A DNA stretch of 64,000 nucleotides from Ascaphus truei (GCA_036426205.1 CM071568.1:37539553-37603552), one strand, 5' to 3'. Counted from the stretch's first letter, positions 22,871 through 31,741 are shown. Made by a program: numbers and translations. Notes: generated by a model from the letters alone, not told the origin.

Positions 22871-23080
22871 TCAATCATGCCTGCACAACTGCAGTCCTTG
22901 AGGGCCGCAAACAGGCCTGGTTTTCAGGATAACCTGCAAACCGGGCCTGTTTGCGGCCCTCGGGGACTGGAATTGTGCAGATCCTGTGTGTACAGTAAGT
23001 AAAAACATTTCTTTATTAATACAAGTTTTAAACATGCAACATCTCCTTTATTAAAGTACAGAAAGTCAAAACATTTACAA
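22695..23080. repeat. Dispersed short repeat GTACAGAAAGTCAAAACATTTAC
   Basis: A word of about 22 bases (core CAGAAAGTCAAAACATTTAC) occurs near 22714, 22825 and 23057, with partial copies around it (CATTTATTTACAAATAC, CATTTACAAAAACATTTAC). It lies just beyond the stop of the BEN-like gene. The hAT-like MITE interrupts the cluster. Confidence 0.7.
22875..22982. mobile_element. Short palindromic hAT-like MITE
   Basis: The two halves are inverted copies: CTGCACAACTGCAGTCCTTG on the left and CGGGGACTGGAATTGTGCAG on the right. They contain AGGGCCGCAAACAGGCC and its complement around a TCAGGAT centre. The GTCCTTGAGGGCCGCAAACA style is common in vertebrate hAT MITEs, but I cannot define an 8-bp target duplication. 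Confidence 0.6.
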
Positions 23081-23114
23081 AAACATTTACAAAAAATAAA
23101 CAACAGTTGAACAT

Positions 23115-24537
23115 TCACGCAAATGCGATACCCACCAGATTGTCCTTCCAGGGCCGATGCCTTGTATGGCGCAAAATGCCATTGATGGAGTCTCGAACGC
23201 TTTTCATTAAAGGATCTGTAATTGAAAAATAGCGCCGCAATTCCTCCACAATAGTCCTTCTTAAATTTTCAGGAAGCACCCTTTTTTCGTGATTTCCTTT
23301 GTAGTTCACTTTGTAGGCCCACCCGCAGTACACCAAGTAGGACACGTGGTGCTTAAAAATGATCATGGCATACTTGTGGGGTAAACCAGCACTCATCACC
23401 CTAAACTTCTTCCTGAGTGCCGGTTGCAGCTCACGCAGGATAATGTCGGGCACCGTATCGATGTAAGCGTATGTAGGTTGGGTTCTGGGAGCGGGTGTTC
23501 TTCTGTGAGCGGGTGTGCTTGTGGCGGCGGGTGAGGGTAGGTTGTCTGGGAGGAAGCTTTCCTCCTGTCTTGGTCGCTGTGTTATCTCCTGGTATGGTCT
23601 TGACGAGGTTGTCATGTTTACCTCCTCCTCAACGGCATACATGTACACAAAATCTTCTGGTGAAGGGGGTGCGCTTGGTGTTGGAAGGTGGTCGAAGGTC
23701 CCATTCATCACATCCATGCCACCCTCCTGCTCCGGCGTCGGGGATACAGGGACATTAACACCATGCAAATTATGTATCCCCGCTATGTCAGTCTCTATCT
23801 TCTCCATCCGTCGATCCATCTTTTGCATCCGTTGATCCATATTTAGCATGTCTCCAGAAGCAGATATATCTTTACCAGCACAGTAGAGTTCCCGGCGATA
23901 TCCACACTTAACCCATTCAGCATGCAGTCTAAAGAGCTGGTTCTTGTGCATGGCGTGCTGTGGACATCTGGGTGGATGGGTGCTATGGAGGATGAGATGG
24001 GGGTTCCATGGAGAGAAGCGGCAGCATCGCCAAAGAAGGATGGAGGAGGTGACCTGTGGATTTCCGGGAGAGGAGAAGTGGCAGCGTCGTTGAAGAGGGA
24101 TGGCAAAAGTGACCTGTGGATTTCCGGGCGAGAAGCGGCAGAGTCATCTAAGCGTAATGGAGAAAGTGACCCGTGGATTTCAGGAGCACCAGCAGCAGCG
24201 TTGTCGAAGAGCAGTGGCGAAGATGGCCTGTGGGTTTCCAGGAGAGCGGCGGCAGCATCGTGGATGCGTAGTTGAGAAGATCGGCTGTAGATTTCCGAGA
24301 GAGCGGCGGCAGAGTCGTCGAAGTTTATTGGAGGAAGTGTTATGCGGGTTCGATGGGTTGGCTGCCATTTGTTTTGCATTGAGTGTACATCACCTTATTT
24401 CTTCTTGACATAATAAGACTTGGCCTTGGCTTGAAAACGGCTGCCGCCTTTCGCTTTTTCTGTGTGACAGGCACGACAGAGGCGAGTGTCTTCCTGCGTC
24501 CGTAGAATCGGGGTTGATCCATGGAAGCAGATGGCAT
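23115..24537 (-). pseudogene. BEN-like-domain protein gene, exon structure unresolved
   Basis: Minus strand. An N-terminal part from ATG at about 24534 (MPSASMDQPRFYGRR) has a basic nuclear-localisation-like run, TQKKRKAAAVFKPRP, and ends near a possible donor (AAG/GTGATG, about 24397). A Ser/Pro-rich repeat region follows, then a coiled-coil-like stretch (MDQRMQKMDRRMEKIETDI) and a C-terminal domain of about 100 residues: HKYAMIIFKHHVSYLVYCGW, VNYKGNHEKRVLPENLRRTI, LMKSVRDSINGILRHTR. This spacing fits the BEN DNA- and chromatin-binding domain. The parts lie in different frames, joined by splicing or broken. Likely nuclear. Confidence 0.55.
23990..24335 (-). repeat. 60-bp tandem repeat coding for about 20-residue units
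   Basis: Five to six units of about 60 bp. On the minus strand each reads close to FDDAAASLPEIHRSPPPS. Units are diverged but stay in frame with one another, which suggests they expanded while coding. They sit between the basic N-terminus and the coiled-coil part of the BEN-like gene. Confidence 0.7.
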
Positions 24538-24770
24538 AATGCTGTATCTGAACAAGGGCAAGTTCAGATACAGATCGAGTGGTGAGCAATGCAAAGTGTG
24601 TAACCTTTTATGCATGGCGAGGAGGTACAGGTGTTGAAAGTGGGCGTACTCTAATGTGAGTAATTAACGTATAAATACACCATCCATTTTGTGGATTCAC
24701 TGCACATTGAATACACATCGACTAAACATCGACTATACATTCTTGTGTTTGTATTTCTTTCTACTTGCAG

Positions 24771-24945
24771 CAATGCCTGTTAAAAAGATTTCAAAGGAGC
24801 TCAGCATGAGAATTAAGGAGATGTACACGAGCGGACACCGAATTGCAAATATCCAACGCTGGCTAGCTGCTTCTGGCCTCGTTGTGCAATCAACCCTACA
24901 CGGAAAAAACAGACAACGCACGAGAGCACCAACGGTAACTAACGC
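24771..24945 (+). CDS. Tc1/mariner-type transposase, N-terminal exon (helix-turn-helix)
   Basis: An acceptor-like TTTCTTTCTACTTGCAG ends at 24770, just before the ATG at 24773. The exon reads MPVKKISKELSMRIKEMYTS, GHRIANIQRWLAASGL, and ends in a basic stretch before AACGC/GTAAGTAT (24945/24946), a strong donor. The helix-turn-helix is what Tc1-class transposases use to bind their terminal repeats. Most Tc1/mariner transposases have no introns, so the splice signals are unusual. A second donor at 24934/24935 is possible. The exons holding the first two catalytic acidic residues are missing or unrecognised. Confidence 0.6.
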
Positions 24946-24984
24946 GTAAGTATATTTTTATAGCTATATAATACAGTATATAAA

Positions 24985-25290
24985 GCTCAACCCCGTTATA
25001 GCGCGATCCGCTATAATGCAGATCTGCTTATAACGCGGTTTGAGCATGGACCCCGAATTTAAAAAAAAAAAAACATTTAAAAAAAATTTTAACATTTTTT
25101 TTTTGCACACTGTCCACTGCACACTATACACACTGCACACACACACACACAGCCCCCCCCCCCCTACCTTTTTTGTCAGCCCACCTTTGGGTGCATCGTG
25201 GGGCTGCTGGGAGGGGGGAGGAACGGTGGAAGGCTGGGGGAGGCTGGGGGGGCTGCTGCTGCAATGCTGGGCTCAAGGAATAATTACTCT
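24985..25290 (+). mobile_element. Tigger/pogo-like terminal fragment, copy A
   Basis: Starts with GCTCAACCCCGTTATAGCGC, followed by repeated CGCTATAA/CGCTTATAACGCGG words and GAGCATGGACCCCGAATT. This is the style of pogo/Tigger ends in vertebrates. A (CA)-rich and C-rich stretch and TGGGTGCATCGTGGGGCTGC follow. The same sequence returns at 26397. No transposase in it. Confidence 0.5.
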
Positions 25291-25379
25291 GTTAAAGTCC
25301 AAGAAACCTTTTACTTGCAGGGTATTTTACAGGATGTAAATTGTATATTAAATAAAATAAGTAAGTAGCAACTTACAAT

Positions 25380-25720
25380 TAGGTCAAATGTAGTGGGTGA
25401 GTCACAATGCACTGCGCCTTCGGTCGTTTCAGGTGCTGGGGAAGTGTGGTGCTAGCCGGCTTCAATTCTTGCGCGCTGAGACTGGCTTGATAGTGCCGGC
25501 GGTCCTACACTTCCGGGTTGCGTCTCGCCGAAGGAAGTCGGCATGCAGGATGCTGACGTGTATCCAGGGGGCTCCATCTAGCACTGCGGCAGACGCTGAT
25601 AAGGAATCAGCTGTGCTAAGACCGCAACGTATTTCAAACATTTTCGTTCTTCATCAGGGGAGTACGTTACAGATCTTATATACCTCCCTCACTCATGCGG
25701 TTGCCCTAATCCTTAAATAA
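25380..25720 (-). mobile_element. Penelope-type terminal repeat remnant with hammerhead-like core
   Basis: On the minus strand a core reads CTGATGA (25657-25651), a weak AAC/GTT stem II and GAAA (25635-25632), then TACGTTGC. GC-rich sequence to about 25440 follows. Core bases are kept, but stem III is imperfect and I could not find a matching stem I, so activity is doubtful. Confidence 0.4.
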
Positions 25721-26001
25721 ATAGAAGTACAGTAACCGTGTTAGTCCAGTTGCGATAGTGCCTAGTAAATGAGTACTTCAGTATTAGGTGATATATTTTT
25801 AATTTAGACTAACAATTGATAAAATAAGTCAAGCTTTTGAGAATTTTCTCTCCTTCTCAGGTCAAGCAATACTAATTATCCAAACATTCCCTAATCCGGT
25901 GTAATACAGGTATATCTTTTAAAAAGTTCTTCCTTTTAAAACGGCCATATCAAATGTATTAGATGGACCTCGCAACTCCATTCACCCAATACATTTAATG
26001 T

Positions 26002-26003
<2 letters not shown>

Positions 26004-26062
<59 letters not shown>

Positions 26063-26128
26063 TGTATGTATGTATGTATTTGTATGTATGTACACCTACA
26101 TACACATACACATACACACACACACTTT
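26004..26128. repeat. Microsatellites (TG)n, (GTAT)n and (CA)n
   Basis: About 48 bases of TG, then TATG tetramers, and CATACA/CA runs to 26126. The long open frames across it on both strands are by-products of the simple repeat. Confidence 0.95.
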
Positions 26129-26137
26129 AGCTTCTCT

Positions 26138-26219
26138 GCATACCCAGTTAACCAACCCCACACTGATGAGACCCATTAAGGTCGAAACAGCTGTCTGTGG
26201 GTAGGTTTTCTGGGTATGC
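26138..26219 (+). ncRNA. Hammerhead ribozyme, type I
   Basis: All parts of the fold are present. CTGATGA is at 26163-26169. Stem II is GACC/GGTC (26170-26173, 26180-26183) with loop CATTAA. GAAA is at 26184-26187. Stem III is the self-complementary ACAGCTGT (26187-26194), and the predicted cut follows C26195. Stem I pairs CCCACA (26157-26162) with TGTGGG (26196-26201), then AACC with GGTT, then GCATACCCAG (26138-26147) with CTGGGTATGC (26210-26219). Such short stem III hammerheads are known from Penelope-like elements and work best as dimers. Activity is inferred. Confidence 0.85.
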
Positions 26220-26345
26220 ACCTTAACCCTGGCTGTGTGCTCATTTGCATGTCATTTCCCAGAATCCCTTGCTGCAGTGGAAGTGCTGGGTGATAATGGT
26301 GAAAGGCGGGGTTGCGGACCTGCCTAAGACATGCAAATGAGCATA
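26220..26345 (+). repeat. SINE-like unit with inverted octamer motifs at its ends
   Basis: Starts directly after the ribozyme. It runs from CTCATTTGCATGTCATTTCC (octamer ATTTGCAT) to AGACATGCAAATGAGCATAC (octamer ATGCAAAT), an inverted pair about 100 bp apart. Between them lie CTTGCTGCAGTGGAAGTGCTG and GGTGAAAGGCGGGG. A relative in inverse orientation is at 36750-36875. The octamer binds POU factors and boosts snRNA-type promoters; whether it works here is unknown. Confidence 0.6.
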
Positions 26346-26396
26346 CAGTTGTGTGTATATGTATATATATATATACACACATACATACACATACAC

Positions 26397-26680
26397 ACAG
26401 CTCAACCCCGTTATAACGCGGATCCGCTTATAACGCGGTTTGAGCATGGACCCCGAATTGAAAAAAAAAATTGAATTTTTTTTCTGCACACACTCACAGC
26501 ACCAGCACACACTGCGCACACTCACAGCACACTACACACACTCACAGCACACTACACACACTCGCAGCACCAGCATACACCGCACCACACACATAGCCCC
26601 CCCCCCCTTACCTTTGGTATCAGCCTACATTTGGGTGCATCGTGGAGCTGCTGGGGGGTAGGAGGGGGGCCTGCCGCTGC
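26397..26680 (+). mobile_element. Tigger/pogo-like terminal fragment, copy B
   Basis: Begins CAGCTCAACCCCGTTATAACGC and follows the same order as copy A at 24985: ACGCGG words, GACCCCGAATT, A-rich/T-rich run, CACTCACAGCAC repeats, a C-rich run, TGGGTGCATCGTGG. It leads into the tandem array. Confidence 0.5.
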
Positions 26681-27659
26681 GACACTTGGCTCAGGGAGAG
26701 CCCCCCCTCTCCCTGCCTGTATCTCTGTTGCTGTGGGGGAGGATTGAAGGGAGCTGATCCCTGGCCGAGGAACTCAGAAACAGCTGACATCCCAGCAAAG
26801 GCTGCGTGAGCTCTCCTCCTCGTGAGCTCTCCTCCCCCTCGCAGCTTCTCTGCACAGATCAACTGTTGCAGATGCTGGGTAAGTGCTGCTGTGGAGGGTG
26901 TGCTGCTGTTTTGCTGCTGTGGCTTTGGGCGGGTGCTGCTGTGGTTTGGTGTGACGCTGGGCACAGGGAGTCCCCCCCCTCTCCCTGCATGTATCTCTGC
27001 TGCTGTGGGGGAGAATTGAAGGGAACTGATCCCTGGCCGGGAACTCAGAAACAGCTGACATCCTGTGAGCTCTCCTCCCCCTCACAGCTTCTCAGCACAG
27101 ATCAACTGTTGCAGATGCTGGGTAAGTACTGCTGTGGGGTGGCACTGGTGTGGGGGTTGGGGGTGTACTGCTGTGGGGGGTGGGGGAGTACTGCTGCTGT
27201 GGGGGGGGTACTGCTGTGGGGTGTGTGGGGGATGGTACTGCTGTGGGGTGTGGGGGGCACTGCTGTTTTGGGCCTGCCGCTGTGACGCTGGGCTCAGGGA
27301 GAGCCCCCCTCTCCCTGCCTGTATATCTGTTGCTGTGGGGGAGGATTGAAGGGAGCTGATCCCTGTCCGAGGAACTCCAAAACAGCTGACATCCCAACAA
27401 AGGCTGCGTGAGCTCTCCTCCCCCTCGCAGCTTCTCTGTGCAGATCAACTGTTGCAGATGCTGGGTAAGTACTGGTGTCGGGGTGTGGGGTGGGTGCTGC
27501 TGTTTTGCTGCTGTGGTTTGGGGGGGTGCTGCTGTGGTTTGGTGCGACGCTGGGCTCAGGGAGCCCCCTCCTCTTCCTGCCTGTATCTCTGCTGCTGTGG
27601 GGGAGAATTGAAGGGAGCTGATCCCTGGCCGGGAACTCAGAAACAGCTGACATCCCAGC
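26680..27659 (+). repeat. Tandem array, about four units of 260-330 bp, with splice-like sites
   Basis: Units start near 26688, 26960, 27287 and 27549 with (C/T)TGGGC(T/A)CAGGGAG. Each complete unit has a GTGGGGGAGGATTGAAGGG block, a CAGCTGACATCC block and, in three, CTCTCCTCCCCCTCGCAG followed 33-35 bases later by CTGG/GTAAGT. This looks like an acceptor, a mini-exon and a donor. Unit lengths differ mainly by G-rich stretches. The array lies in the transposase intron. Long open frames across it (both strands) follow from the repeat. Confidence 0.8.
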
Positions 27660-27731
27660 ATCTTTGAAGGTACAGTAAAATGTCATTTCCTTGAGCGCGA
27701 TATCAACTGGGTGAAGACGCCAGCGGAGTAA
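27660..27731 (+). CDS. Transposase, internal exon
   Basis: Bounded by an acceptor (GACATCCCAG/C) and a donor (GCGGA/GTAAGTGC). Reads CHFLERDINWVKTPAE, the segment that directly precedes the last catalytic motif in this transposase class. Splicing to the exon at 27823 keeps the frame and creates PAESPDFNPIE. The acceptor choice is less certain because a tandem array abuts it. Confidence 0.6.
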   Translation: MFEGTVKCHFLERDINWVKTPAE

Positions 27732-27822
27732 GTGCGGTAACCGTGTCTCATTTTTTCCCACTGTTTTTACTGTGTACTGTATCTCTTAAACTAATTGTCC
27801 TTTTTTCCCCCTCCAATGACAG

Positions 27823-28084
27823 ATCGCCAGACTTCAATCCGATCGAAATGGTCTGGCATAAGCTGAAGGACCATATCCGGAAAGTGGTGAAACCTTCAAA
27901 AAAGGATGAGTTGGCGAAAGGTATACTGAGTTTTTCGAACGATATACTCACCGTGGAACGCTGCAATAAATATATTGACCATATTGCGACTGTGTTGCCC
28001 ATTGTGATCGCGCGTAATGGGCAAGCATCAGTAATATCAAGTTGGTCTAGGCAGGTTTGTGGAGAAAACAAAAATAAAAAATGA
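27823..28084 (+). CDS. Tc1/mariner-type transposase, last exon (end of DDE domain)
   Basis: After a clean polypyrimidine tract and acceptor (CCCCCTCCAATGACAG) the exon reads SPDFNPIEMVWHKLKDHIRK, with the Glu that forms the third catalytic acid of the DDE/D triad, then KPSKKDELAKGILSF, LTVERCNKYIDHIATVLPIV and a stop at 28082. No stop or frameshift is visible, so the exon looks undamaged. Its last codons lie in the first unit of the 512-bp tandem repeat. Confidence 0.85.
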
Positions 28085-29505
28085 GGAGAAAAAAAATATT
28101 TTTTTTTTTGGTCACTCACTCTTGAACTTCGCAAGCAAGCAGTGGTGAATTTACAGGTGCATGCGCAGTAATCATCAACTAGCTCCCATCCCAAAGAGGA
28201 TTACACATAGGCGCAGTGAGGTGATGCTCAGCTAGGGACGGATTAAAAACACAATGGCAAGCTTCAGAAACTGAATGACTCTGTAGAGGTGTCTATCGAT
28301 AAGTGTTTCAAATCCTTGAGCGAGCCTTGTGTGTGTGCATGGTGGAGGGTGGCACAGGGTAAAGCTGCAGGAAGGATTAGCTGTACTGCAGTTCAAAGAA
28401 ATGAAATAATTTCAAAAGGCAGGTCATCATAATAATTTGATCCCTACACCCCCAAATACAGTACATAAAAAGCACACAAATCAACAATGTGCAGTCAAAC
28501 GCACAGGGTCACAGTAAAAAGCCACAGCACAGATTGCATATCGTAATATCAAGTTGGTCTAGGCAGGTTTGTGGAGAAAACAAAAATAAAAAATGAGGAG
28601 AAAAAAATATATATATTATTTTTTGGTCACTCACTCTTGAACTTCGCAAGCAAATAGTGGTGAATTTACAGGCGCATGCGCAGTAATCATCAACTAGCTC
28701 CCATCCCAAAGAGGATTACACATAGGCGCAGTGAGGTGATGCTCAGCTAGGGACGGATTAAAAACACAATGGCAAGCTTCAGAAACTGAATGACTCTGTA
28801 GAGGTGTCTGTCGATAAGTGTTTCAAATCCTTGAGCGAGCCTTGTGTGTGTGCATGGTGGAGGGGGGCACAGGGTACAGCTGCAGGAAGGATTAGCTGTA
28901 CTGCAGTTCAAAGAAATGAAATAATTTCAAAAGGCAGGTCATCATAATAATTTGATCCCTACACCCCCAAATACAGTACATAAAAAGCACACAAATCAAC
29001 AATGTGCAGTCAAACGCACAGGGTCACAGTCAAAAGCCACAGCACAGATTGCATATCGTAATATCAAGTTGGTCTAGGCAGGTTTGTGGAGAAAACAAAA
29101 ATAAAAAATGAGGAGAAAAAAAAATATATATATTTTTTTGGTCACTCACTCTTGAACTTCGCAAGCAAGCAGTGGTGAATTTACAGGCGCATGCGCAGTA
29201 ATCATCAACTAGCTCCCATCCCAAAGAGGATTACACATAGGCGCAGTGAGGTGATGCTCAGCTAGGGACGGATTAAAAACACAATGGCAAGCTTCAGAAA
29301 CTGAATGACTCTGTAGAGGTGTCTGTCGATAAGAGTTTCAAATCCTTGAGCGAGCCATGTGTGTGTGCGTGGGGGAGGCTTGTGGAGAAACTAAAAATAA
29401 AAAATGACGAGAATTTTTTATTTTTTTGGTCACTCACTCTTGAACTTCACAAGCAAGCAGTGGTGAAGTTCTAGACACATGCGCAGTAATCATCAGCTAG
29501 CAAGC
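28031..29505 (+). repeat. Tandem repeat of about 512-515 bp, three units and part of a fourth
   Basis: Units start at GTAATATCAAGTTGGTCTAG (28031, 28543, 29058), so the period is 512 then 515 bp. A shortened fourth unit starts near 29377. Units are almost identical, implying recent duplication. Unit one contains the last codons of the transposase and its stop; each has GGCGCATGCGCAGTAATCAT. It could be a subterminal array of the transposon. Confidence 0.9.
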
Positions 29506-29599
29506 AGGAATGTGATTGAAACCAGAAAGACACACATTCAAAGGAATGGTGTGGGAGAGGTGTACTGTACTGTAGATAAGAAGTTGAAATACTGCAGTG

Positions 29600-30050
29600 C
29601 AGTAAATTAGCCTGTGTCACGTGACCGGGACATTGAAATTCTGCAGGGGATACCGGCACCCCATAACGTCGCCTGTATCTCCTGAAGTAGTGGGTCCTCG
29701 GACCTGAAACCAATGCTGTTCAGCTCCAGAGACCCCCTGCTCATGTACACTATTATTCAAATGTATTTATTTAGTGTACTGTAACAGCCTTGCATGGAGA
29801 TGGCAAATCTCCATGCAAATGTTACATGTGGCTTTTTTCTATCAGCTAGCATACGTAAAATTTAAGAACGCTAGCAGGGGAAAAAAAGCAACACGTACGC
29901 TGTGGGTGTTTTGAGCACGTACGTTAAAAAATGGGCTCAAGGCCTTAGTGAATCGCGTCCCCGGCTTCACTTTTTAAGGGACGTTCTTTTTTTGAACATC
30001 AGAACGCAAACCCATTGAGCTTAGTGCATAGCCCCCATAGTGTTTTAATA
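29600..30050. mobile_element. Fragment of a non-coding DNA element (relative at 34590-35130)
   Basis: 29625-29745 closely matches 34695-34820 (ATTCTGCAGGGGATACCGGC, CTGTATCTCCTGAAGTAG). The right end has GCTTAGTGCATAGCCCCCAT, like GCTTAGTGCATAGGCCCCAG at 35112, a terminal style seen on Harbinger-type MITEs. No coding capacity. Confidence 0.5.
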
Positions 30051-30059
30051 GTACAGATG

Positions 30060-30985
30060 CTCGTGTACGTTATTATGAGCTAGGGACTTCCAGACCCATG
30101 GTTAAGAGAGACCATGTGGCTACCAAGCTTGGTGCCACCAAGTCAGCTCGGGTCCCAGACATGAAAGCCTCAGAGGTTGCCAAGAGGAGAAAACCATTTG
30201 TGCAGTGGAGTTAGCCTCAAGTACTCACGCCTGGGATGAATGGAAGTCATCGGAATATCATTTGCCTCACCTCAGATTTTTAGGAGCCTAACTCTGCAGG
30301 TGGCTTCTGACTGACAAGTGGCAGAGGTTCCAAGTTGGCGCATGCCCTTTTCAGAATCTGAATCCGTGCTTGCTCAGCTTAGATAGACTAGCAACTCTCT
30401 GATTGGCTGGTAGGATTTCTCCCACGCTCGGATTGGCTTGAGTATGTCATGAATAAAGCCGATATACTATATGAAAGCCAGCAGCCAATCCGGTCGAAAG
30501 ATTCACTCACTGCCAGAGAGAAATAACAGCGTGCCGGCTTCACAAATTTCAAGGCAAGACATTTTCTTTGTCCCATTTTCCTGGCCAAGTTCTGAGAATA
30601 GAATTTAGCGGTCACGGCTGTGATTGCAAGCCGAAAAGAGTGCCAGGATGTTTGGTACTATCTCCTGGTCAACTGATTTTTGCAGCTCCAGAGCAGATAC
30701 AGCGGCGGCGTCAGGAGCTTCATGCCGATTTGAGTTCTAGGACATTTCAGGACAAGTCCCGGTCAACCTAAAGACTTTGTTTTACCTCTTATTTCACCTA
30801 GGAAAGTCTAGATTTGTAGCCCAGACCCCCAGGAAGTGTGTTTTATTCTGTATTTTGTAACCTATTGTGTGTATGTCTGTTACTATGGAATAAATGACAA
30901 TTTGTTTTACTATCTTGTTTTGCTCAATGAATGATCCCGTTAAAAAGGTGTAAATACCTGTTCCCCTGTGACATAGAGGGGGTGA
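30060..30985 (+). mobile_element. LTR-like sequence, possible solo LTR
   Basis: Promoter-like GATATACTATATGAAAG near 30460 and an AATAAA at 30889-30894 followed by TG/T-rich sequence give the order expected of U3-R-U5 on the plus strand. Open frames at 30388-30771 lack family likeness. I could not fix TG...CA ends or a duplication. Confidence 0.35.
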
Positions 30986-31217
30986 TGCAATGGTATAACT
31001 TAAATTAAATCGATTAAATTATTGCGACTGGACTTATTATTAAGTAGTGTAGGGTCAAGTAATTTAGTCAGAGCAGAGGATTGTACATGGGTATATACGT
31101 ATATTTCATATATAACGTGACTGCTATGACTCAACTGAAAAGTTAGAGCACTCTGAATGTGAGTTATTTCAGACAGCCCAACGTCATAGCTTAAATACAA
31201 AAAAATACTTTTAGGTA

Positions 31218-31576
31218 CACTACCGACACACTTTATTAAAGTGTGGCCGGTACCGCAAGCCGGGAGATTTCCCGGCTTGCTAGTGGCCGCCCCTCGGCGT
31301 GCCGCGCGTCATAGATGCGCGGTCACGCGTCTTCGGGAGCCTGCGCCCCCTGCACGCGCGTCCAGGGCTCCCCGAGGGAGCCCTGGTGTCCCGCGATCGC
31401 GGAACGGCGGCAGGGGGTTCCGGGGGACCCGGCGGACCCGGCAGCGGTAGGGAGAGCGCCCCGATCGGAGGGCGCTCTTCCGCTGCTTCGGCGCGCGCCC
31501 GTCACCCTCGGGCGCGCGCCAGGCTACTGCTGCGGCCAAGAACGGGCAAATGCTCGAATAAACTTGGCCGCAGCAG
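31218..31576. mobile_element. Tc1/mariner-type MITE with a very GC-rich centre
   Basis: TA-flanked ends CACTACCGACACACTTTATT and, from the right, CTGCTGCGGCCAAGTTTATT fit the shared terminal pattern. The centre (31250-31540) is CpG-dense and self-complementary in places, for example GGGCTCCCCGAGGGAGCCC and GGCGCGCGCC. ACTGCTGCGGCCAAG recurs inverted at 31562-31576. The Arg/Pro-rich open frames in it reflect base composition. Confidence 0.65.
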
Positions 31577-31741
31577 TATATAGTCGTATTTTTATGCACA
31601 GTCATTTTTAGTATTATTTTCATAGGTATTTTGGTTGTGGTCGCCATATTGTTCAGTGTCATAAATAATTTATTTTGTCTGGACTCTAACTTTGTGGTAC
31701 AAATGTCAATGATTGGGTGATGAAAAGGTTATTTATAGGTA

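Larger units (their letters stand above)
20795..29505 (+). mobile_element. Candidate multi-gene Tc1/mariner-type transposon (forkhead + BEN + transposase), overrun by later inserts
   Basis: The left end is CAGCCGCGGCCCCTTTTATT after TA (20793-20794), the same terminal pattern as the MITEs in this window. 20955-21048 resembles an internal block of the MITE at 13646. Following it are a forkhead-domain ORF (plus), a BEN-like ORF (minus) and a Tc1/mariner transposase (plus), without a sign of host exons between them. I cannot find the right terminal repeat; the right limit given is only the end of the tandem repeats touching the transposase. That all three genes belong to one element is inference from order and ends. 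Confidence 0.5.

Noticed and set aside
23990..24335. CRISPR-like array
   Set aside because: Contiguous 60-bp units that stay in coding frame, with no spacers; a coding tandem repeat in a eukaryotic setting.
25936..26204. Open frames rich in Val-Cys or Thr-His
   Set aside because: Translations of TG/CA and GTAT microsatellites.
26806..27661. Long Gly/Cys/Leu-rich and Pro/Gln-rich open frames on both strands
   Set aside because: They run across a tandem array and G-rich runs; repetition and composition explain the openness.
31527..31576. Right terminal repeat of the 20.8-kb transposon
   Set aside because: GGCCGCAGCAGTA has a similar style but pairs with 31218 as a separate short element.
31241..31662. 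Arg/Pro-rich open frames
   Set aside because: Produced by the CpG-rich MITE centre; stops are rare there on all frames.
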